From Priapulus caudatus (lineage: Eukaryota > Priapulida > Priapulimorpha > Priapulimorphida > Priapulidae): a DNA stretch of 29,662 nt. Shown one piece after another: positions 10,701 through 17,960 of this stretch. Made by a program: the position numbers and the translations under genes. Within the stretch, counting starts at the first letter, position 1. Each line of letters opens with the position of its first letter. The notes beneath the pieces were generated by a model. That model had not been told where the DNA came from. It made no database searches and was given only the letters and a program-made list of their open reading frames with translations. The stretch spans positions 149,593 through 179,254 of the forward strand of contig NW_014577592.1 in NCBI RefSeq assembly GCF_000485595.1. The letters are read 5' to 3'.

Positions 10701-11282
10701 CAAAGTTAGCCGAGCGCTACATATGCACACTGTGAAAGCTTGTGTCACAGGTCAACAGAAATGGTGGTTGGATAAATCGCCACTCTTCACATCGATCTTT
10801 TGAAACAGTATTGTGAGTATATTGATGCGCCCGCCTTCAGAGCTGATTGTGGTGCCAGTGGTACGTGTAAAGCTCGGGATTGAGAAAAGATTCGTGTTCA
10901 GGATAAAACCACATTGGAAGTACATGGTCCCCAAGAACACATCATAAACCACCCTGTGTGAATCACTCAGGGCGGCTCCACGCAAAAGCGTTGTTGGCTT
11001 TGTAACCCTACTCTTGTTGGGTTACATTATTGTATATCTATTACGGGTTACCATTACCAACTTTCTGCAGACTCCAGCATGATAAATAACTTACATAAAA
11101 TACTTCGGTTTTATTATAATTTAACACAGTTATGGCGCGCCCAGTCAGGCAAATATAGAATATATACTCATTTACAGTTGTGTGTAACTTAAAAATATCT
11201 TACAGCGTACTAAACGTACCAGTTTACCGTGATTCAATCCTAGTTTGATCAAAGACACCCTTGACAGCATGGACGCAGCCAT
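3305..11282 (-). CDS. DBT: DBT, branched-chain 2-oxo-acid dehydrogenase E2 (dihydrolipoyl transacylase), 11 exons
   Basis: This is the E2 core of the mitochondrial branched-chain 2-oxo-acid dehydrogenase complex. It takes the acyl group made by E1 from valine, leucine and isoleucine keto acids on its lipoyl arm and passes it to CoA. Exons, in coding order, are 11282-11228, 9481-9406, 9230-9046, 8434-8304, 7935-7833, 7630-7419, 6989-6894, 6577-6500, 4914-4723, 3767-3696 and 3472-3305. They sum to 1368 nt, giving 455 residues plus stop, with every junction in phase and GT-AG. Human DBT is 482 residues, also from 11 exons to my knowledge. Domain order: short presequence (about 1-19), lipoyl domain with Lys65 in EVQSDKASV, acidic linker, peripheral-subunit-binding domain (about 134-172), proline-rich linker, and CoA-acyltransferase domain (about 222-455) ending in the DHRLIDG active-site motif (His425, Asp429). 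No key residue is missing. The first intron (1.7 kb) is the least certain: phases fit, but an extra in-phase exon there cannot be excluded. Confidence 0.96.
3696..3767 (-). CDS. DBT: DBT exon 10
   Basis: It encodes [20 protein letters not shown] and GKIQ, 24 residues. The acceptor is TTTTCAG and the donor CAG|GTGAGA. Confidence 0.96.
4265..4405. repeat. Foldback hairpin element, 63-nt arms
   Basis: Arms 4265-4327 and 4343-4405 are inverted copies matching at about 55 of 63 positions, with a 15-nt loop. It lies in DBT intron 9. The ends are CAATTATTG and its complement. It could be a foldback MITE or a hairpin RNA precursor. No clear target-site duplication is visible. Confidence 0.8.
4410..4581. 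repeat. TG-rich microsatellite with an internal 60-bp repeat
   Basis: TG/CG dinucleotides form this stretch, with a motif beginning GCGTGCGTGTTGTGTGTGCA seen at about 4432 and again about 60 bp later. The Val-, Cys- and His-rich open frames across it are artefacts. Confidence 0.9.
4685..4714. repeat. (CAG)10 triplet repeat beside a splice donor
   Basis: Ten uninterrupted CAG triplets stand on the plus strand, CUG in the DBT pre-mRNA. They start 8 nt downstream of the exon 9 donor. Confidence 0.95.
4723..4914 (-). CDS. DBT: DBT exon 9
   Basis: It encodes [20 protein letters not shown] through [10 protein letters not shown] (64 residues). Its acceptor and first 19 nt are tandemly duplicated 51 bp upstream. 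Ten CTG triplets begin 8 nt inside the following intron, next to the donor ACG|GTGGGT. Confidence 0.96.
4896..4998. repeat. 51-bp tandem duplication over the DBT exon 9 acceptor
   Basis: Two nearly identical 51-bp copies start at about 4896 and 4947. Each contains the 3' splice site CTGTTAG and the first 19 nt of exon 9. A short partial third copy follows near 4990. Confidence 0.93.
4998..5540. repeat. Three-copy 156-bp tandem repeat in DBT intron 8
   Basis: Copies begin at 5076, 5232 and 5388, each starting AATACCAGT(G/C)AGTACTG and including TGAAATCCTTGCTTTAAATT. A partial copy precedes them from about 4998. Spacing is exactly 156 bp both times. Confidence 0.92.
5528..5617. repeat. Inverted partial copy of the 156-bp repeat
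   Basis: This 90-bp segment is the reverse complement of the first half of the 156-bp unit (from AATACCAGTGAGTACTG to CCTTGCTTTAAA). It makes the array a potential foldback structure. Confidence 0.88.
6500..6577 (-). CDS. DBT: DBT exon 8
   Basis: It encodes [20 protein letters not shown] and ENIIYK, 26 residues of the catalytic domain, both ends in phase 0. The acceptor is TCGTGCAG and the donor AAG|GTCAGT. Confidence 0.94.
6894..6989 (-). CDS. DBT: DBT exon 7
   Basis: It encodes [20 protein letters not shown] and then [12 protein letters not shown], part of the catalytic domain. The acceptor is CTGTTGTTAG and the donor AAG|GTGACG. A degenerate copy of its first half lies about 210 bp upstream in intron 6. 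Confidence 0.95.
7195..7243 (-). pseudogene. Decayed partial duplicate of DBT exon 7
   Basis: Read on the minus strand, this part of intron 6 gives [17 protein letters not shown] and then a stop. Exon 7 begins [16 protein letters not shown]. The match extends slightly into the preceding intron but the AG acceptor is not preserved in place. This is an old partial exon duplication inside the same gene, not a usable alternative exon, because a stop follows within 17 codons. Confidence 0.75.
7248..7282. repeat. Perfect 17-bp palindrome with 1-nt spacer
   Basis: GGAGTGGATAATAGAGA is followed by one A and then its exact reverse complement. The direct repeat GATAACAT lies on both sides (about 7238-7245 and 7284-7291), as if a short foldback had been inserted. 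It abuts the exon 7 duplicate. Confidence 0.9.
7419..7630 (-). CDS. DBT: DBT exon 6 (Pro-rich linker and start of catalytic domain)
   Basis: A linker rich in Pro, Ala and Val leads into [20 protein letters not shown] and IPHFGYCDE, the start of the 2-oxo-acid acyltransferase fold. The acceptor is TTCTTACAG and the donor GAG|GTCAGT. Confidence 0.95.
7833..7935 (-). CDS. DBT: DBT exon 5 (rest of subunit-binding domain)
   Basis: It encodes [20 protein letters not shown], the second half of the E3-binding domain, then the start of the linker. The acceptor is ATTATGCAG and the donor ACAG|GTAAAT. Confidence 0.96.
8304..8434 (-). CDS. DBT: DBT exon 4 (acidic linker and start of E1/E3-binding domain)
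   Basis: An acidic linker is followed by [16 protein letters not shown], the first helix of the peripheral-subunit-binding domain. The acceptor is CTTTGTCTTTAG and the donor AAT|GTGAGC. The phase matches both neighbours. Confidence 0.95.
8834..8945. repeat. (ATCC/ATCT)n microsatellite in DBT intron 3
   Basis: Imperfect tetranucleotide ATCC/ATCT units with ATGC interruptions. Confidence 0.85.
9046..9230 (-). CDS. DBT: DBT exon 3 (lipoyl-lysine hairpin)
   Basis: It encodes most of the lipoyl domain, including [20 protein letters not shown], nearly identical to the human enzyme. The Lys in SDKAS is the lipoylation site. The exon ends in acidic residues (ELDEDEK) that begin the linker. The donor is AAAG|GTAATA. 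Confidence 0.96.
9406..9481 (-). CDS. DBT: DBT exon 2 (start of lipoyl domain)
   Basis: It encodes [20 protein letters not shown] and on to HLKE, the conserved first strands of the lipoyl domain. The acceptor chosen is ACGACAG at 9482; a TACTCTAAT-like branch point lies just upstream. The exon ends GAATG|GTATGT, splitting the Trp codon. The upstream boundary is less certain than the others because the frame stays open further 5'. Confidence 0.85.
10622..10699. other. Imperfect inverted repeat in DBT intron 1
   Basis: AAGAGCAAATGCGTCAC and GTGACGCGACATATGCTCTT can pair imperfectly around a roughly 40-nt centre. I could not match it to tRNA, H/ACA or C/D box RNA rules, so it is recorded only as a structure. 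Confidence 0.35.
11228..11282 (-). CDS. DBT: DBT exon 1 (start codon, mitochondrial presequence)
   Basis: It reads [18 protein letters not shown] plus one base. This is an amphipathic stretch with Arg, Lys, Ser and Leu and no acidic residue, as expected of a matrix-targeting peptide. The donor is CACG|GTAAAC. The leftover G joins CT of exon 2 to make Ala. The presequence is shorter than the human one (about 61 residues). Confidence 0.8.
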
Positions 11283-11592
11283 ACTTCTTCAGACCCGCCA
11301 CCTGGATGAACGGCGAAAAGCACCTAACGCCAGGTGGCGGTACTGTATATCTGGTAACAGTTTGAGCGTTGTTGTCAAGCACTTATCTTAATTTCTTTCT
11401 TTTCATACTTTACTTTATTATGTGTTAAAATGTTATTTTGTTTTGCGATATAATCACAACCATTCATCTTAGACTAAAGGCTGGCGCGAGGTTTTCGTCG
11501 TAGTGTAGACTAAGTGTAGTGGCTAGTGCAGTCGCCCGAGTATTTTTCATACTGTAGCAGCAGCGTGCTACTCTGCTAGGATCTTTAACAAC
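11283..11592. promoter_or_regulatory. Bidirectional promoter space between DBT and the PHETA-like gene
   Basis: The DBT start (minus) and the PHETA-like start (plus) are 310 bp apart and face away from each other. With both 5' UTRs inside it, this interval must hold the core promoters of both genes. The middle is T-rich (about 11385-11450); the flank next to the PHETA-like gene has more CpG. I see no classical TATA box at a safe position. Confidence 0.6.
11295..11340. repeat. 11-bp perfect inverted repeat just upstream of the DBT start codon
   Basis: CCGCCACCTGG at 11295-11305 and CCAGGTGGCGG at 11330-11340 are separated by 24 nt. On the minus strand they lie 13-58 nt before the DBT ATG, so they may form a GC-rich stem in the 5' UTR or a bipartite protein-binding site. 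Confidence 0.7.
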
Positions 11593-11683
11593 ATGAAGTT
11601 TAACGACAAAGATTTGGCAGAAGTAGCATTTAAGCCTGCTGACAAGGAAGGCAGGTTATCGTACAAACCACCTAGTCATAACA
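11593..11683 (+). CDS. PHETA-like exon 1
   Basis: The start codon is followed by MKFNDKDLAEVAFKPADKEG and RLSYKPPSHN; the donor is ACA|GTAAGT, a consensus site. The ATG is the first in this frame after several upstream stops. Confidence 0.85.
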
Positions 11684-13798
11684 GTAAGTATTCGTTTCAC
11701 GGTTTACGAACACGGTCACGGTTTCACGTAAACCGACCAGACTCTCCAACTGTTACACGTCGTAGGAGTGCCGTAAACGTAGTCGTCGCCAACGTAGTGT
11801 TAAGCGAGAAGGGAACTTGTGGCTAGGTTTCACGGTGATCGAGTCTGTAAAATGTCGAAATTCTGGTAACTGTACGAGTGGCAGTGCGAAAATTTGGGAA
11901 AATAAATTCTGGGTCACTTATCTGGGAATGGTCCGTACTGCTGGCTATATTATATATAGCTACACAGTCACACATGCATTTGCCTTTTTTTAGTTTATAG
12001 TTTATTGACAGTTATGTATGTATGTATATAGTTGATATAACTACTAGTACTACTACTAGTACTACTACTAGTTACTACTAGAAACAAGGTTATGCACTGA
12101 CGTTACTCTCCCTGGCAACAGAGGTAGAGAAGTAATGGTCATCATGCTTTGGTATTTCACAGGTTATAGAGAAAGATGGTTCAAGTTAAAAGGAAACCTG
12201 TTATTTTACTTTCGAACAAATGAATTCGGGGCTATTGCTGATACTGAGGTGAGATCATCATCTGACAGCCAAAGCACGCGACTTAGTGTAGTATGTGTGT
12301 GCGCGCGCACGTGTGTCACTGTTTGTGCACGTGTGTCACTGTGTGTGTGTGTGTGTGTGTGCGCACGTGCGTGTATATGTGCATATGATGTATGTATATA
12401 TATGTGCGTGCATGCATGTAGGTAACCACTAAATGATTTTTTAATGCACCTCGTTTAATTGTATAACAGCTCTGTTCACAACAGGGATACATGCATTACT
12501 CACAGTGATGTACAAGTATCAGGTAGCTGACCTGGTACAGGTCTGCATGAATATCTGTAACTGTTGTTTTCTATGAGGGGTTGTATTCTCCATGATCTGG
12601 AACACTGGCTCAGAATGGAAGACTGGGGATTTAGCAAGGTAGCATCAAATGAACTTTACTATTGGGAGCGTAATGATGTATGTGAAATTCAAGATTCACA
12701 ACTTGAGTGCAAGTTTTTTTTATATAAAGTGAGTTGAATATGTCATATAGATGCCATCTGTTTTGAAAAATTAGATTTCCATATAAAAGCATTAACAGGT
12801 TGTTGGTAACAGCTAGACGATAGCTAGAAACTTTATATGATGAATCAGATGTAATTTTGATACATGTCATTGCAGCCAGCTGGTCTATACATCCTAGAGC
12901 GCTGTGTTGCAAAGTTGCACTCGACTAAAGAATCGCCATATCAATTTTCGATAGGTGAGAGTAAGATTTTTTGATGTTATTCATTACTATAAATGCTTAT
13001 GTACAACAGCAATTGCTATGTTGATAAATTTTTAGCATGGCGTTATGTTATAATATTTGCATATATGTTTAATTGTTACAGCTTTTGAAGGAGACTTATC
13101 TAACAAGACCTTGTTCAAGTGTAACTCAGCAGTACAGTGTCAGAATTGGATAGGGTCGATAAAGAAATCCAGGTACACGTAACTAACATTTTCATAACTT
13201 TAGGTGCTTCTTTTTGTACGATGAAAGGTTTAGGACATGGCTCTTAGTAAATATTCATATGAAAACAGTAGTTCATTTATGTAAATTTGTTTTAACAGTA
13301 TTTAACGCTCATTATTTATCCTCAGTTATGAACAGATGCAAGGAGAATTGTCTATGCTGAGGAAAAAAATCGAGTGTTTGTCCGGACTTGATCCATTGCG
13401 GTCTATATACGAGCCAGCTTCTACTAGTAGCCATAACAAAGTAACATCACAGGATGCCATATCAAAAGAAAAAAGACCAGGTAAACATATATGCAATGGT
13501 TAATACTATAAAAGATTTGGAACCATGGCAGTTTTCAAGTTAGTTGACATACATAAACGTGGGCTATTGCAATTATGTCCATACGCTATAGATGTGTTCA
13601 TGACACTATGTATGTGTGTGCCTGTGTATGTATAATGTATGTATATATATGTGTGTATACATGGACACAACAGCCATTTGTTCAATCCCTGGACAGCAAT
13701 GAAGACAAAGACAAATGTGTGAAGTAGAAATGTAGAAACCTGATGTCTTTGTTGTAGATGCGAGCCTTCAAGATGTTCGCATTTCCAAGCAATTTTGA
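11593..13798 (+). CDS. Sesquipedalian/PHETA-like PH-domain protein, 5-6 exons
   Basis: This is a PH-domain adaptor of the sesquipedalian family (PHETA1/PHETA2 in vertebrates), which sit on early and recycling endosomes and bind the inositol 5-phosphatase OCRL. Exons: 11593-11683, 12163-12248, 12876-12954, 13082-13172, 13326-13480 and a tentative last one at 13758-13798. All joins are GT-AG and in phase. The start MKFNDKDLAEVAF resembles MKLNERSVAHYAL of PHETA1. The PH domain spans about residues 18-118 and includes YRERWFKLKGNLLFYF and the conserved C-terminal helix Trp (W108, QNWIGSI). A short probable coiled coil follows (YEQMQGELSMLRKKIECL). With the tentative last exon the protein has 180 residues, shorter than the roughly 250 of the vertebrate forms, and lacks a recognisable F&H (OCRL-binding) motif. 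Either the true 3' exon lies elsewhere or this lineage lacks the motif. Confidence 0.85.
12038..12081. repeat. ACTAGTACT-type short palindromic repeat
   Basis: ACTAGT and TACTAC units alternate several times in PHETA-like intron 1; each ACTAGT is itself palindromic. Confidence 0.8.
12163..12248 (+). CDS. PHETA-like exon 2 (PH-domain core strands)
   Basis: Encodes YRERWFKLKGNLLFYFRTNE and FGAIADTE. WFxLKGNLLFxF is the signature of the family. The acceptor is TTTCACAG and the donor GAG|GTGAGA. A TG microsatellite follows within 50 bp. Confidence 0.92.
12295..12422. repeat. TG/CG microsatellite in PHETA-like intron 2
   Basis: TG dinucleotide runs with a repeated GCACGTGTGTCACTGT motif, ending in TATG/CATG units. 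Confidence 0.9.
12876..12954 (+). CDS. PHETA-like exon 3 (PH domain)
   Basis: Encodes PAGLYILERCVAKLHSTKES and PYQFSI, the middle strands of the PH domain (PHETA1 has LVVLEGCTVELAEAP then FAFAI). Acceptor TCATTGCAG, donor ATAG|GTGAGA. Confidence 0.88.
13082..13172 (+). CDS. PHETA-like exon 4 (end of PH domain)
   Basis: Encodes FEGDLSNKTLFKCNSAVQCQ and NWIGSIKKS. The invariant PH-domain Trp lies in its terminal helix. Acceptor TTGTTACAG, donor CCAG|GTACAC. Confidence 0.88.
13326..13480 (+). CDS. PHETA-like exon 5 (coiled coil and tail)
   Basis: Encodes YEQMQGELSMLRKKIECLSG and a Ser/Lys-rich tail ending KEKRP. Acceptor TTATCCTCAG, donor CCAG|GTAAAC. It corresponds to the Y(E/G)YM..ELxxL helix after the PH domain in PHETA1. 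Confidence 0.87.
13758..13798 (+). CDS. Tentative last exon of the PHETA-like gene
   Basis: After TTTGTTGTAG, in phase with exon 5, the sequence reads DASLQDVRISKQF and then TGA. It lacks the family's C-terminal F&H motif. An alternative acceptor at 13981 (ATGCACAG) is also in phase and opens a frame PAPRRELQTCQEKSFVHA that runs into the MITE at 14040. Transcripts would decide. Confidence 0.35.
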
Positions 13799-14031
13799 TT
13801 TTCTTTTTGTAAAGGCTTGCCCAGATTCTACATGTGAATGAGCATTAAGCCTATGTACAGTAAGGGATTGGTAGTTCTGACTCTGCTAGATACCCTCGTT
13901 TGACAACAGCAGTGTGATAAAAGCTGCGTTGCTACGACGATCACCTTGATACGAACCACTTACTGTTAGAATCATGCACAGTACCAGCTCCGCGTCGTGA
14001 ACTACAAACATGCCAGGAGAAGTCTTTCGTT

Positions 14032-14224
14032 CATGCAAGCAGGGGAAAAAATATAATTTATTTTTCGGGGGCTACTTTTCAAGCTCACGTGCATGAAAAT
14101 AGCACTCTAAAATTTGGTTTGCATTGAACTCTATGCAAATTTACGGGGGCTCTTTTTGGCATTTCCGGCATTTCGGGGGCTAAATCGCCCCGAGCCCCCG
14201 TGTATTTTTTTCACTGCATGCAAG
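14032..14224. mobile_element. hAT-like MITE, 177 bp with 8-bp TSD
   Basis: The element (14040-14216) begins CAGGGGAAAAAATATA, and its other end in reverse complement begins CAGTGAAAAAAATACA, so the terminal inverted repeats match at 12 or more of 16 positions. It is flanked by the exact 8-bp direct repeat CATGCAAG at 14032-14039 and 14217-14224. CAG-starting termini with an 8-bp target duplication are the hallmark of hAT-superfamily transposons. Inside are three CGGGGGCT motifs and no coding capacity. Confidence 0.85.
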
Positions 14225-14284
14225 CATCATATACGAGTTACTCAGTTATACTTGTCTGCCTGGAATGTTTATGTTAGATGTTAG

Positions 14285-14575
14285 TCTTGTCACACGACAC
14301 ACAAGATTTTTTCAATATGCTGTAACCTGTCGACGTGATCTGGACCATGATCTGGTATTTGTGGTATGCATACGAGAGTAGGCGATAGCTGTGATGTATA
14401 TGCCGTCCTGGTGCTTTGGTAATGTGAATAGTCGTATTTCCTCTCGCTCTTGTTGTACACTGGTAGTCTTCAATGCAAGAGGTGACCGAAAATATGAGCT
14501 TTCCCACACAATATGAAACTTATTGTTCCAGACGACAGCTTCCAACTTTTGTGCGTTGTGTCAAGTAGGTCCAAC
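14285..14575 (-). other. Unidentified open frame on the minus strand
   Basis: About 80 codons are open from just after a stop near 14560, including LEAVVWNNKFHIVWESSYFR and an extended Thr/Arg-rich tail ending in TGA. The composition is less biased than the repeat-derived frames nearby. I do not recognise it and no splice partner is evident. Confidence 0.15.
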
Positions 14576-15027
14576 AGGCGGCAGTAAACATATATATATA
14601 TGTATATTATTTAGTGATATTGAATGATTAACTGCACCACTAATACGAATTCAAGCCAATCTATCTGAAAAGCTAAATTAGGTGCTATTGTGATTCTGTG
14701 AATCAAATGTTGTGATCACAAATGCCAAATGTTGATGTTTGTATTGGTTTGTATATATATCGTCACCATTCCATAGCCTGTCAAAAATGTGAGGGGAAAA
14801 CTTGATTTTGACAGGTATTTGGAGGTAGCTTATTGCACGTTTTCATTGTATTCTATTATGTAACATTGTAAATGATATAGTATAGAACGTAAAATCTCAA
14901 CTTATCAATATGCAAAGTATTTTATCAAAATAGTTGCCTTAAGCATGTTACATTGGCTTGTTAATTACCTCGTTGGTTTTTAGCTCATCTGACGTAGTCA
15001 GATGCAGCTTGTAGAATCGCATGATTG

Positions 15028-15125
15028 TCCGTCCAGGAAGAGAGGAAGAAAGAGAGGGTAGCTAGAGATATACAGTGATAGACAGAGAGAGTGAACGTGG
15101 GGAGGGAAAGGGGGAGGAGAGTAAG
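15028..15125. repeat. GA-rich low-complexity stretch
   Basis: Imperfect purine-rich AGAG/GGGA sequence without coding signal. Confidence 0.7.
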
Positions 15126-15457
15126 CGATTAGGAGAATAAGAAAAGCGGAGTTTAGTTTGCATAGACCTTTGTTGGTCGGTGTACCAGGGCGTTTTACCA
15201 TATCACAACTGTGTGATTAATTTTTCAGCTAGCTAAAATGTTCGCTCTTCCGGCAGGATATAATGGCATTGTCAAAACGCACTGTTTGTGTAGAAATCGT
15301 CTGCGTGTACGAGCCCGATGTGAATGAGATTGTTCACAATATTTCCAGCGTGAAGGTGTCCTGGTTACGTCTATTACACTGCGTAGGTAATTACTGTGTT
15401 CGTGCAGCGCGCGTTTTAACAAGCCGTGACGTCATCATGGGGATCTGTGTGTTAGGA

Positions 15458-15638
15458 CATCATCGTCGTCATCATCGTCGTCGCCATCATCATCATCACT
15501 ATCATCATCGTCGTAATCATCATCATCATCATCATCATCGTCATCATCATCACTATCATCATCGTCGTCATCATCACTATCATCATCGTCATCATCATCA
15601 CTATCATCGTCGTCGTCATCACCACCAGCATCATCGTA
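15458..15638. repeat. (CAT/CGT)n trinucleotide array
   Basis: About 60 CAT triplets interspersed with CGT, CAC and TAT. It gives poly-His in one frame and poly-Asp on the other strand; neither looks like a gene. Confidence 0.95.
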
Positions 15639-15742
15639 ACATACCACCTATGCATCTAAATTATTACTTTATTTTGTTTCTTCGCATTTATATCTCGCGA
15701 TTAATGTGCGCGGGTCGCCACTACGCCCTGCGTTCTCCCGCC

Positions 15743-15743
15743 G

Positions 15744-15787
<44 letters not shown>
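15743..15787. repeat. (GTGC)n microsatellite, about 11 units
   Basis: Pure GTGC/GCGT tetranucleotide tract. Confidence 0.95.
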
Positions 15788-15898
15788 TTGGTCGGCGGGA
15801 TTAGCAGCGGCAATCCCGCAATTTCCGTCGATGCCTCATCGCGGCTTCCTCGCGAGTTTTATTCAGTCATGTTCGCGCAGTTCTGCTGCACATATCAA

Positions 15899-15972
15899 GC
15901 AGAGAGAGATAGAGAGAGAAAAAGATGGAGAGAGATAGAGAGGAGGAGGAGGAGGAGGAGGAGGGGGAGGAG
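15899..15972. repeat. GA and GAG microsatellite
   Basis: AGAGAGAT units followed by about ten GAG triplets, the same composite motif that flanks the assembly gap. Confidence 0.9.
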
Positions 15973-16226
15973 CAGCAGCGAGCGGCGAGGGTGTGTCGCG
16001 TGTGAATTGAACGCTGCGTGGTAATTACGCACGGCAAGTCGTTCCCAACCAACCACGCCCTCCTCATCTCCCTCTCCTCCTTTTCCTCCCCTTCCTCTTC
16101 CTCCCCCTCCTCTTCCTAGTTGTCTTTCTCCTAGTCCTCCCCGTTTGACTTCTCGTTCTCCTTCTGCCTCGTGTATTTTCTGCACGGCTTCTTGCTATGT
16201 TGTACGCCACCGCGCACGCAAGATAG

Positions 16227-16263
<37 letters not shown>

Positions 16264-17063
16264 GAGGAGGAGGAGGNNNNNNNNNNNNNNNNNNNNNNNN
16301 NNNNNNNNNNNNNNNNNNNNNNNNNNNNNNNNNNNNNNNNNNNNNNNNNNNNNNNNNNNNNNNNNNNNNNNNNNNNNNNNNNNNNNNNNNNNNNNNNNNN
16401 NNNNNNNNNNNNNNNNNNNNNNNNNNNNNNNNNNNNNNNNNNNNNNNNNNNNNNNNNNNNNNNNNNNNNNNNNNNNNNNNNNNNNNNNNNNNNNNNNNNN
16501 NNNNNNNNNNNNNNNNNNNNNNNNNNNNNNNNNNNNNNNNNNNNNNNNNNNNNNNNNNNNNNNNNNNNNNNNNNNNNNNNNNNNNNNNNNNNNNNNNNNN
16601 NNNNNNNNNNNNNNNNNNNNNNNNNNNNNNNNNNNNNNNNNNNNNNNNNNNNNNNNNNNNNNNNNNNNNNNNNNNNNNNNNNNNNNNNNNNNNNNNNNNN
16701 NNNNNNNNNNNNNNNNNNNNNNNNNNNNNNNNNNNNNNNNNNNNNNNNNNNNNNNNNNNNNNNNNNNNNNNNNNNNNNNNNNNNNNNNNNNNNNNNNNNN
16801 NNNNNNNNNNNNNNNNNNNNNNNNNNNNNNNNNNNNNNNNNNNNNNNNNNNNNNNNNNNNNNNNNNNNNNNNNNNNNNNNNNNNNNNNNNNNNNNNNNNN
16901 NNNNNNNNNNNNNNNNNNNNNNNNNNNNNNNNNNNNNNNNNNNNNNNNNNNNNNNNNNNNNNNNNNNNNNNNNNNNNNNNNNNNNNNNNNNNNNNNNNNN
17001 NNNNNNNNNNNNNGAGAGAGAGAGAGAGAGAGGAGGAGGAGGAGGAGGAGGAGGAGGAGGAGG
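16227..17063. other. Assembly gap (16277-17013) inside a GA/GAG repeat
   Basis: There are 737 N bases. The left side (16227-16276) is (GA)n followed by (GAG)n, and the right side (17014-17063) starts again with (GA)n followed by (GAG)n on the same strand. The open frames drawn through the Ns are meaningless. Confidence 0.98.
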
Positions 17064-17246
17064 GAAGAGGTGTGCGAGAGATAGCGAGAAGCCACAGCGA
17101 GACATCTCGAGAGAAACAAGGAGAGCCAACGCGCGCGTAAGCGAGAGAAAAATAGAGAAAGAGGTAGAGAAACCGTGAGCGATAAACGCGCCCGAGAGAA
17201 ATCTAAAGGCAGAAGAAAGATAGAAGGGGAGAATATGCCAGCTGTA

Positions 17247-17601
17247 CTCGGTGGCAGTATCGTAGTTAGGGGGGGGCAAAGGGGGCCATGCCCCCTCCCT
17301 GTTGATCCGAAGGGTAAAAAAATAAATAAATAAGAATTATTCTACTAAGAAGAGAATTGTCGTAGTCAGAATGAAGGCTGTACATGTACTCAAAAGTGCC
17401 TCAAATACCATCATATGCGATCAACATTTTCAAAATTTGCATTTTTCAATATTTTTGCATGGCGCCCAAAACAAAGATAGCAGAGCTGAGACGTGGGGGA
17501 GCGTAGGGTGTGGAGAGGAAGACGGAGGAATAATTAAAATCCACTATTTTGCTGTCTTTGCCCCTCTGTTAAAAAATCCTGGCTACGCCACTGCTCGGTG
17601 G
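17247..17601. mobile_element. hAT-like MITE, 339 bp with 8-bp TSD
   Basis: The element (17255-17593) begins CAGTATCGTAGTTAGG; its other end in reverse complement begins CAGTGGCGTAGCCAGG. It is flanked by the exact 8-bp direct repeat CTCGGTGG at 17247-17254 and 17594-17601. The CAGTGGCGTAGCCAGG terminus is common among invertebrate DNA transposons. The interior has no transposase; the open frame crossing it is incidental. Confidence 0.85.
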
Positions 17602-17764
17602 GTGGTGGAGGAAAGGTGGGTCCACACCGGTAATAAAACCTTCCCGGACCCCGTCGTTAAAGTTTTGATTTCGAACATAATCTCGTGTTTTCCCCACGTG
17701 TATGACAGTTACCGTTATTACCTCCGCGCAAACGGAGGTCATGCAATCGCTCGCGTGTGTGTGT

Positions 17765-17876
17765 TCGTGTGTGTGTGTAGCGACTAGTGTTCGCGCGATC
17801 GATTCAGCAGCAGCTCGCCTTCGTGTGTGTGTGTAGCCACTAGTGTTCGCGCGATCGATTCAGCAGCAGCTCGCCT
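17765..17876. repeat. 56-bp tandem duplication
   Basis: Two copies start TCGTGTGTGTGTGTAG and continue through TAGTGTTCGCGCGATCGATT to the CAGCAGCAGCTCGCCTT segment. Confidence 0.9.
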
Positions 17877-17960
17877 TAGGGCGTCCAGTCAGCAGCAGCT
17901 CGCCTTAGGGCGTCCAGTCAGCAGCAGCTCGCCGTAGGGCGTCCAGTCAGCAGCAGCCAC
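17861..17960. repeat. 29-bp minisatellite, 3 copies
   Basis: Units of AGCAGCAGCTCGCC(T/G)TAGG plus GCGTCCAGTC repeat with a 29-bp period at 17881, 17910 and 17939. It overlaps the tail of the 56-bp duplication. Confidence 0.92.

Noticed and set aside
15435-15655. Poly-Asp acidic protein on the minus strand
   Set aside because: Pure translation of the CAT trinucleotide array.
15263-16024. 253-codon plus-strand frame with a His-rich core
   Set aside because: The core is a CAT/CGT array, followed by GTGC and GAG microsatellites. No domain is recognised at its N-terminus.
16064-17279. Frames of 331-382 codons across the gap
   Set aside because: Most codons are N; the ends are GA and GAG repeats.
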